From positions 1 to 11,683 of the forward strand of contig JAFTAC010000381.1 in the NCBI GenBank assembly GCA_017458805.1: 11,683 nucleotides of DNA. The letters are read 5' to 3'. Shown one piece after another: positions 6,926-11,683 of the stretch. Each line of letters begins with the position of its first letter. The first letter of the stretch is position 1. The stretch is from Victivallales bacterium. Its GTDB lineage: Bacteria > Verrucomicrobiota > Lentisphaeria > Oligosphaerales > Oligosphaeraceae. The position numbers and the translations under genes are program-made. The notes below the pieces were generated by a model. The model saw only the letters and a program-made list of their open reading frames with translations, was not told the DNA's origin and made no database searches.

Positions 6926-7615
6926 ATGGACAAATCCAAGCAGGAGACAGTCGTCTTTGAGCAGAAGGGCTGCGTGAAATACTGGAAGGATGGGCAGCTC
7001 GTCGATATGCCGCTGGGCTGGGAGCTCATCCCTTCGGGTGACCCTGCGCTGACGCGCCGCCTCAAGGCGACCGCCCCCGACTACTGGGTGGTGAAGCGCA
7101 AGGTCGGAAACAGGTTCTATGGCGTGGGGCTATGCGTCCCCGTCGGCCTGGCCGCCTCCCTTGCCGAACAGTTGAAGGCCGAACGCGAGACACCTGAATA
7201 CCAGCGCAAGCTGGAGGCGGGACGCAAGCGCCGTGAGAAGGAGCAGGAACAATACAAGCAGGATTTCGAAGCCGCTGTCCTGCAATTCCTCGACTTCCAC
7301 GAGCGCTGGCACGACCTGGCTGTCAAGTTCGCCAAAGCGGTCACCGAGTACACAACGCCAGTCGGCAGCGGCACCGTTGCACGGACAGAGACCATCCCCA
7401 TCGAGGACCGCGCACGCGCCGCCGTCATCGCATGGATGCGCCACAACACCACCAACTACGACCATCGCTACATCCCGCGCACTGCGGGCAAACGTCGTGA
7501 AGTCCGCCGTGAGCTGGCACAGGAGTCCTTCGTCCTCCTCAAGGACTACCGTCGCGGCAACGACGTCCCCCCAACCTGCCCCCTCCAGAAGGCTCTCGCA
7601 CGGATTAGTGGTTAG
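6926..7615 (+). CDS. DUF2293-like domain protein
   Basis: The protein has 229 aa. The start ATG at 6926 is one base after the upstream stop and has GGAG (6915-6918) 7 bases before it; an ORF in the same frame extends further upstream but overlaps the EEP gene. The N-terminal part (about 1-80) is a small beta-rich region (VKYWKDGQLVDMPLGWEL, YWVVKRKVGNRFYGVGLCVP). A charged helix/coiled coil follows at about 90-115 (ERETPEYQRKLEAGRKRREK). The C-terminal part has AAVIAWMRHNTTNYD (165-179), then RYIPRTAGKRREVRREL, which fits the DUF2293 pattern (VxAxIRHxxTxYD). The function of DUF2293 is unknown; the basic, Arg-rich C-terminus could bind nucleic acid, which would suit a partner of a nuclease-like EEP protein (inference). 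Its stop TAG lies inside the heptamer array that begins at 7605, so the last three residues come from the repeat. Confidence 0.75.
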   Translation: MDKSKQETVVFEQKGCVKYWKDGQLVDMPLGWELIPSGDPALTRRLKATAPDYWVVKRKVGNRFYGVGLCVPVGLAASLAEQLKAERETPEYQRKLEAGRKRREKEQEQYKQDFEAAVLQFLDFHERWHDLAVKFAKAVTEYTTPVGSGTVARTETIPIEDRARAAVIAWMRHNTTNYDHRYIPRTAGKRREVRRELAQESFVLLKDYRRGNDVPPTCPLQKALARISG

Positions 7616-7692
7616 TGGCTAGTGGTTAGGGGTTAGTGGCTAGTGGTTAGTGGTTAGTGGTTAGTGGTTAGTGGTTAGTGGTTAGTGGTTAG
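7605..7692. repeat. TTAGTGG heptamer tandem array, 12 units
   Basis: Twelve contiguous heptamers run from 7605 to 7688, followed by a partial TTAG. Nine are exact TTAGTGG. The variants are CTAGTGG (7619, 7640) and TTAGGGG (7626). The last six units are identical, while variation is confined to the first six, as expected from recent expansion at one end. Because 7 is not a multiple of 3 and each unit holds TAG on one strand and TAA on the other, the array stops translation in all six frames. It resembles the short tandemly repeated heptamers known in cyanobacteria. The repeat units are contiguous with no spacers, so it is not CRISPR. Confidence 0.95.
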
Positions 7693-7729
7693 AGTGAACT
7701 GTTTTTTATGACAACTTCTGTAACTTAAC

Positions 7730-7762
7730 CTCCTTGAATGTGTAATCAATGGTGTCAAGGAG
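7730..7762 (+). promoter_or_regulatory. 8-bp inverted repeat upstream of the small acidic protein
   Basis: CTCCTTGA (7730-7737) and TCAAGGAG (7755-7762) are exact reverse complements around a 17-base loop. The rest of the gap 7693-7829 shows no confident promoter and no further ORF. The right arm contains AGGAG, but no ATG, GTG or TTG lies at a suitable distance after it, so it is not a ribosome binding site for an obvious gene. It could be an operator or a leader hairpin. Confidence 0.4.
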
Positions 7763-7829
7763 ATACATAAGTTCTTAAAACGAGTGCCTGTGGTGAGCGA
7801 CAATCGCAACCAAAACGAAAACAACAACA

Positions 7830-8294
7830 ATGATGACAGAAACAGCAATGAATGAGAATACCAATATAGTACGTTTAGACACAATCCAAAAGCTTTCCCA
7901 AACGCTTCAAGCATTGGAAGCGGGCGAAGAACTTTCATACTATATAGCTGGACATGGCTTCCAAAGTCGCTACTTTAGCTTCTGTTGGCAGGATGCCATT
8001 CTGTCGATTGACATCCAATTGCCATACGGTTTGCTTTTGTCAAATACAGAGACGCAAACAAATTACGAATTATCGCTAGGGGTGGCGCTTCGCATGGCGA
8101 TACTTCTTCTTACTGCAGAGAATCTGGGCGAGGCCCGCCTTGAGGTTTTCTGTGACGAGTCAGGGGTGAGCTATTCGATTTACGATGGAGCAGGAAAAGT
8201 GGTGGATTCAGGCAACGATTGGACGCCCATTGTAAAACGCCTGGAACAGGCTTGCGCCGAAAACAATGAATCTATTACTGTTGTCTGGCCTTGA
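7830..8294 (+). CDS. Small acidic protein, possible chaperone or partner of the kinase-like protein
   Basis: The protein has up to 154 aa. I recognise no family with confidence. It is acidic and soluble, with no signal peptide or clear membrane span; LGVALRMAILLLTAENL (about 85-102) is a hydrophobic helix but contains charges. The predicted order is an N-terminal helix (VRLDTIQKLSQTLQALEAG), beta strands (RYFSFCWQDAILSIDIQLP), the central helix, two strands (RLEVFCDESG, SYSIYDGAGK) and a C-terminal helix (WTPIVKRLEQACAEN). Size, acidity and the alpha-beta-alpha-beta-alpha order recall small secretion chaperones of the CesT type or immunity-type proteins, but no diagnostic motif is visible. 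The start is uncertain: ATGs at 7830, 7833 and 7848 all lack a Shine-Dalgarno sequence. The gene is 96 bases upstream of the large kinase-like gene, in the same direction, and shares its AT-richer composition, so the two may form one unit. Confidence 0.6.
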   Translation: MMTETAMNENTNIVRLDTIQKLSQTLQALEAGEELSYYIAGHGFQSRYFSFCWQDAILSIDIQLPYGLLLSNTETQTNYELSLGVALRMAILLLTAENLGEARLEVFCDESGVSYSIYDGAGKVVDSGNDWTPIVKRLEQACAENNESITVVWP

Positions 8295-8377
8295 TGTTAT
8301 GGTGCTTTCCATTTGCGCCATTAACTTAAGCGATTGTCAAAAGCCTCGCATGGAGTGGGTTCTGAGCAGTTACACAT

Positions 8378-8385
8378 AGGGGTGA
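8378..8385 (+). promoter_or_regulatory. Ribosome binding site deciding the kinase-like gene start
   Basis: AGGGGTGA closely matches the 16S anti-Shine-Dalgarno complement AGGAGGTGA and ends 5 bases before the ATG at 8391. An in-frame TTG at 8334 has no such site, so the ATG is preferred. Confidence 0.7.
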
Positions 8386-8390
8386 TAAAA

Positions 8391-11201
8391 ATGAGTGAAT
8401 CTTTTATAAACAGTATTCCTGCTCAAAAGCCGAATATTTCCTTCAATTCAATATCCAATGTGCCAGCGGGGACAAACGCAATCGGAACGCAACCGCAAAA
8501 GCCCGAGCCCCTTCCGAAGCCCAACGTGGAGAACGCAGTCGAGAAGTCCTTACTCGCCCAACTGGATGTGCTGTTGTTGCACGCGGCTAAAAACGCAACT
8601 ACGATGGTCAAGATTGAAACTGTCAAGCAAGTGCTTGATTCTATTGATCTTGACGATGACACCAAGGAAGACATCATAGAGCTTGCTGAAACAATCAGCA
8701 GTAATCTTGATTCTCTGGGTGATTATACAGGTCGGGACCTTGCAGATGTTTTCAAGCCTGTAGATGGAAAGATTCAATGGAACCGTGACATGTTTGTTGG
8801 CATTTATATGAATGAATTGACGGATGCCTGTGCACAGTATTCCGAAAAATTGCAAGACATCATTAACACTCACCACGGTGCCCAAGGACTCAACATCCTT
8901 GAAGAGGCGATGCTCCAATGCGATCGCCGTGCCAGCGAACTGACCACTCTTGCGATGCAGTTTGCAGAGATGTCGCTTGTGGAAAAGGACAGTCCTGCTG
9001 TGAAGATGAAACTGGATATGACGCTCCTCGAAATGCTCCCCGAGCAGGCTCTTAAAATGCATGGCAATGCCGAGGCGATAGAAAAGATGCGTGAGAACGT
9101 CGCGCCTCTGGCAAAACGCCTGGATAACCTCTCAAAACGGCCTGACACTCCTGTGTCGATGCAGGAACTTAGCATGATAAGACTTGAAATGGAAACAATG
9201 GCCGAGGCTCTTGAACTGGCTATGAAGGAGGGATTCCCCTCGGGCCAGAACGGACGTTTGCTTGTGGACAATTCACTCTTCAGCGAGGCAAAGAAAATCC
9301 TAGACGGTGTTAGCCCCAAGTTCGAGAATCTGCGCACGCAGGTCGCCCAGACCTCGCTCAAGCGGGTTGTGTCGCATTGCTTCAAGCCCATCCCGGCTAA
9401 AGTGCCAATCTCAAAGAAAATACATCCCGTTCTGAAGATAATCGCTCCCGCAATGCTTGGGGCATATAACTTGTATAACAAGCTGAAGGAGACTGCCGAA
9501 CGTTTCGCCGAGGAGCCGACCGATGAGGCTTTAAATAAGCTTAACGAGGTCAATGCCGAGTACCAAAAATACTGCAGTAAAAAAGTACGAGACATCCAGA
9601 ATGAACTTACGTTTCTTGTGGAAGACCTTGCGTCTGCCATTGACATGACTGAAGACTTGAAGAAAAAGATTATGGAATCCAGCGACCCTGACAAGGCGGC
9701 GATTACTCCAGCGCAACTCAAGGACATGGAAAATGAACTGGAACCTTTCATAAGAAAACACGAAAGTTCCAAATATCGTGACCAAGGAAAGAGTTCCCCC
9801 GCAATTCAACTATTGAACCTTTTTGCAAACTCAAACACCATCAACTCGCAAATCTGCCATTTGATTGGAATGAAGCACGCATTGGACAACCTGGCAACGG
9901 GAAAGATTGTGACATCCGACTGTGTGCGTCTGGCATTTAACGGTAAGATGTCCATTCCTTCACTGGTTGAGGCCAGAATCCATGGCATGAGAGATGAGGA
10001 TGTGGACCCCAAGAGGGATGACATCAACCTTCTTAGCAGCAATAGCCTTGGACATGGAAATGCCAACACCGTGTTTGAACTCAAATACAATGATAATTCC
10101 ACATTCGTGTTCAAGCCAGAAGTTCCTGGACGCATGGTACTTAATATTCTGTCCTTGGGACGAACAGGCTATGCAGACCAGATACAGATGGCCCAGATCA
10201 ACCTATGTGTCCAGAAAACTGCCGATGCCCTCGGATTAAATGACGTGATGGTCAAGAGCACCATCGGTTCACACAATGGCGATTATGGTATCTTTATGGA
10301 GAAAGCGCCAGGCATATCAGGCGCTACTTTCATCCGCAAGAACGAAGATGCCCCCCTCGACGGCCTATCCATAGAAGATGTCCAAGAACTGCCTGAGGCA
10401 GACTACAACAAAGTTATTGGGCGTTTGAAGAACAAGCTTAATCGCATGGAATGGTTTGACATCATCACAGGACAAGGCGATCGGCATCACAACAACTACT
10501 TCATCCATATTTCAAAAGACCTGAATGTCACTGTCAAGGCCATTGACAATGATATGAGTTTTTCCAGCAATCGCATTGGCATGAGTACATTTAAACTGTT
10601 GGCGGAAGACATACCCTACTTTTACGACAAAATATCCACTGTCCAAAAGAAGTTCTTTCCCCAGATGGAGCCTCCTGTCACACTGTTGCCAGACCCAGGA
10701 GTAACAGTGGCAAAAGATACTATCATTGTCGATTTCACCAAAATCAAGTCTCCAGAGCTGTTTTTCTGCCTGACAAAGTCTGTCGGCTTCCAGCCAGTTG
10801 CCCTTCCTAATGTCATTGACAAGGAACTCTTCAATAAACTGATGGAGCTGCAATCTGGCGAAAAGCGGGAAGCTTTCATTGCGGAACTAAAGGCTCGCCT
10901 CACGCAGGAGGCCGTAGATGCAACCGTCAAACGCCTGGACGAGGCGATTGACCACGCCAAATCGCTGGAGGCAAAAGGCAGGGTGTTAAAAGCTGAAGAT
11001 TTCGAGGATCCTGAAATCCAGAAGCAAATCGCCATCAACGGCAAGGCCCTTAAGCTGCCCGCGCGCAACAATAATGCCCCACTTGACAATAAAGTAGTAA
11101 AAGAAGCAGAATCACTTTACCAAAACTACTATTGCGACGTATTCCATCGGGACCTGGCCAAGCACATAACCCCCCAACCACCCCAAAACGACGTGGAGTA
11201 G
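8391..11201 (+). CDS. Large helical protein with atypical (PI3/4K- or HipA-like) kinase core
   Basis: The protein has 936 aa and I know no named family for the whole of it. Residues 1-45 are disordered and rich in Ser, Asn, Pro and Gln. Residues about 50-530 are mostly helical with heptad-like Leu/Met spacing. A kinase-like core follows: LGHGNANTVFEL (glycine-rich loop, G554-G556), FVFKPE (K575, candidate ATP lysine), GIFMEKAPG (hinge-like), GQGDRHHNNYF (D697, R698, H699, N702; the GDRHxxN catalytic loop of PI3/4 kinases and HipA-like kinases) and KAIDNDMSF (D719/D721, metal site, in place of DFG). A helical C-terminus (about 790-936) ends in a Pro/Gln-rich tail. It should bind ATP and phosphorylate a protein or lipid, or carry out another nucleotide transfer. 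There is no signal peptide. A disordered N-terminus, modular helices and a small upstream gene are typical of injected effectors, but no secretion genes are visible here. The composition is more AT-rich than the flanks, suggesting horizontal acquisition. Confidence 0.75.
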   Translation: MSESFINSIPAQKPNISFNSISNVPAGTNAIGTQPQKPEPLPKPNVENAVEKSLLAQLDVLLLHAAKNATTMVKIETVKQVLDSIDLDDDTKEDIIELAETISSNLDSLGDYTGRDLADVFKPVDGKIQWNRDMFVGIYMNELTDACAQYSEKLQDIINTHHGAQGLNILEEAMLQCDRRASELTTLAMQFAEMSLVEKDSPAVKMKLDMTLLEMLPEQALKMHGNAEAIEKMRENVAPLAKRLDNLSKRPDTPVSMQELSMIRLEMETMAEALELAMKEGFPSGQNGRLLVDNSLFSEAKKILDGVSPKFENLRTQVAQTSLKRVVSHCFKPIPAKVPISKKIHPVLKIIAPAMLGAYNLYNKLKETAERFAEEPTDEALNKLNEVNAEYQKYCSKKVRDIQNELTFLVEDLASAIDMTEDLKKKIMESSDPDKAAITPAQLKDMENELEPFIRKHESSKYRDQGKSSPAIQLLNLFANSNTINSQICHLIGMKHALDNLATGKIVTSDCVRLAFNGKMSIPSLVEARIHGMRDEDVDPKRDDINLLSSNSLGHGNANTVFELKYNDNSTFVFKPEVPGRMVLNILSLGRTGYADQIQMAQINLCVQKTADALGLNDVMVKSTIGSHNGDYGIFMEKAPGISGATFIRKNEDAPLDGLSIEDVQELPEADYNKVIGRLKNKLNRMEWFDIITGQGDRHHNNYFIHISKDLNVTVKAIDNDMSFSSNRIGMSTFKLLAEDIPYFYDKISTVQKKFFPQMEPPVTLLPDPGVTVAKDTIIVDFTKIKSPELFFCLTKSVGFQPVALPNVIDKELFNKLMELQSGEKREAFIAELKARLTQEAVDATVKRLDEAIDHAKSLEAKGRVLKAEDFEDPEIQKQIAINGKALKLPARNNNAPLDNKVVKEAESLYQNYYCDVFHRDLAKHITPQPPQNDVE

Positions 11202-11228
11202 AGGAGTTGAGGATTGGTGGGTTTTGCG

Positions 11229-11683
11229 ATGAAAGGTCGGTTGTGGAAGGCTGCATTCTTGAGTTCGCTGCCTGTTCTGATGGGTTACACGACGATGGGG
11301 ATGGCGGCTGGTATCCTGCTTGCGCGGAACGGCGGCATTTCCTGCGCACCGCTGTAGGGACTGCTCACCAGCTCCACCAGCATTTCTGGCGCGCTTCAGT
11401 TCATTTTGGTGGACTGGGCACGGAACCAGACTGCGTTGATGACGGTTGCGTTGCTGACTTTCTGCCTCAACATCCGCTATGCAATGTACGGTCTCTCCCT
11501 GCTGGAAAGGTTCCATGGCATCGGTTTCTGGAAAAAACTCTACCTCATCTGCACGCTTACAGACGAGACCTACGCGCTAGAGGTGGAAAACAAGTATCCC
11601 GCAGGTGAAAGTTCTCTTTCCTACTGCCTCCTCGTGGCCGCTTTGGATCATCTCTACTGGGTGGCGGGCGTCACTGCCGGCAC
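11229..11683 (+). pseudogene. azlC: AzlC-family branched-chain amino-acid exporter subunit, interrupted and 3'-truncated
   Basis: The frame from ATG 11229 encodes AzlC-like sequence: AAFLSSLPVLMGYTTMGMAAG, then after codon 43 SISGALQFILVDW, LLTFCLNIRYAMYGLSLL and LICTLTDETYALEV. These are the typical family motifs (helix 1, G-A-x-QF, N-x-R-Y-x-x-Y and TDE-x-Y/F-A). Codon 43 is TAG (11355-11357), exactly where a family member would carry an ordinary residue such as Trp or Gln, and the frame stays open and well matched on both sides to the window end. AzlC works with the small membrane protein AzlD, which would be expected just downstream. TAG is the normal stop of the genes ending at 1252, 3862, 7615 and 11201, so recoding is unlikely. 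The gene starts 27 bases after the kinase-like gene, with GGTGGG (11216-11221) as a weak ribosome binding site. It is probably a recent pseudogene or a base-call error. Confidence 0.75.

Noticed and set aside
7605..7692. CRISPR array
   Set aside because: Units are 7 bases and contiguous with no spacers; this is a simple tandem repeat.
8334..8390. Extended N-terminus of the kinase-like protein from TTG 8334
   Set aside because: The ATG at 8391 has a near-perfect Shine-Dalgarno sequence 5 bases upstream, and the TTG has none.
11355..11357. Amber recoding (for example pyrrolysine) in azlC
   Set aside because: TAG is the normal stop of the genes ending at 1252, 3862, 7615 and 11201, and no recoding context is visible.
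11132..11608. A 158-codon plus-strand frame overlapping the end of the kinase-like gene and azlC
   Set aside because: The frame overlaps both neighbours, and the true azlC frame with recognisable motifs is different.

Overview
The window looks like a chromosomal segment from a carbohydrate-degrading, Gram-negative-type bacterium, probably of the Planctomycetota-Verrucomicrobiota-Lentisphaerota group and perhaps a Victivallis-like gut lineage. This rests on a secreted DUF4838-type protein beside two other large glycoside-hydrolase-like proteins, a GC-rich backbone, and several starts without a clear Shine-Dalgarno sequence. It is an inference from gene content; there is no rRNA or other phylogenetic marker here.

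Region 1 (1-5980) is a glycan-processing block. It holds the 3' part of a TIM-barrel-like hydrolase (2-1252), a cluster of four GC-rich hairpins (1289-1406), an exported DUF4838 protein (1466-3862) and, convergent to it, an exported multidomain glycoside-hydrolase-like protein (3914-5980, minus). The first and third proteins have a similar barrel-like layout. The set probably acts on an unidentified oligosaccharide outside the cytoplasm.

Region 2 (5981-7829) starts with a compact divergent promoter region whose shared -10 element is an 11-bp palindrome. Both leaders are repeat-rich: 9-bp units toward the minus-strand gene, and AATTTCT heptamers inside a 10-bp inverted repeat toward the plus-strand gene. 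Next come an endonuclease/exonuclease/phosphatase-family hydrolase (6148-6924) and, one base later, a DUF2293-like protein (6926-7615). The latter's stop codon lies inside a 12-copy TTAGTGG heptamer array. The pair is therefore flanked by two TTAG-type heptamer arrays in opposite orientation.

Region 3 (7830-11201) is visibly more AT-rich than its surroundings. A small acidic protein of 154 aa precedes a 936-aa, largely helical cytoplasmic-type protein. The larger protein carries an unannotated kinase-like core: a glycine-rich loop, FKPE, GDRHHNN and IDND. This is the most interesting part of the window. It may be an acquired kinase/effector-type system with a small partner protein.

Region 4 (11229-end) is the start of an AzlC-family amino-acid exporter gene interrupted by an in-frame amber codon. 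TAG ends four other genes in this window, so this looks like a pseudogene or a sequencing error rather than recoding.
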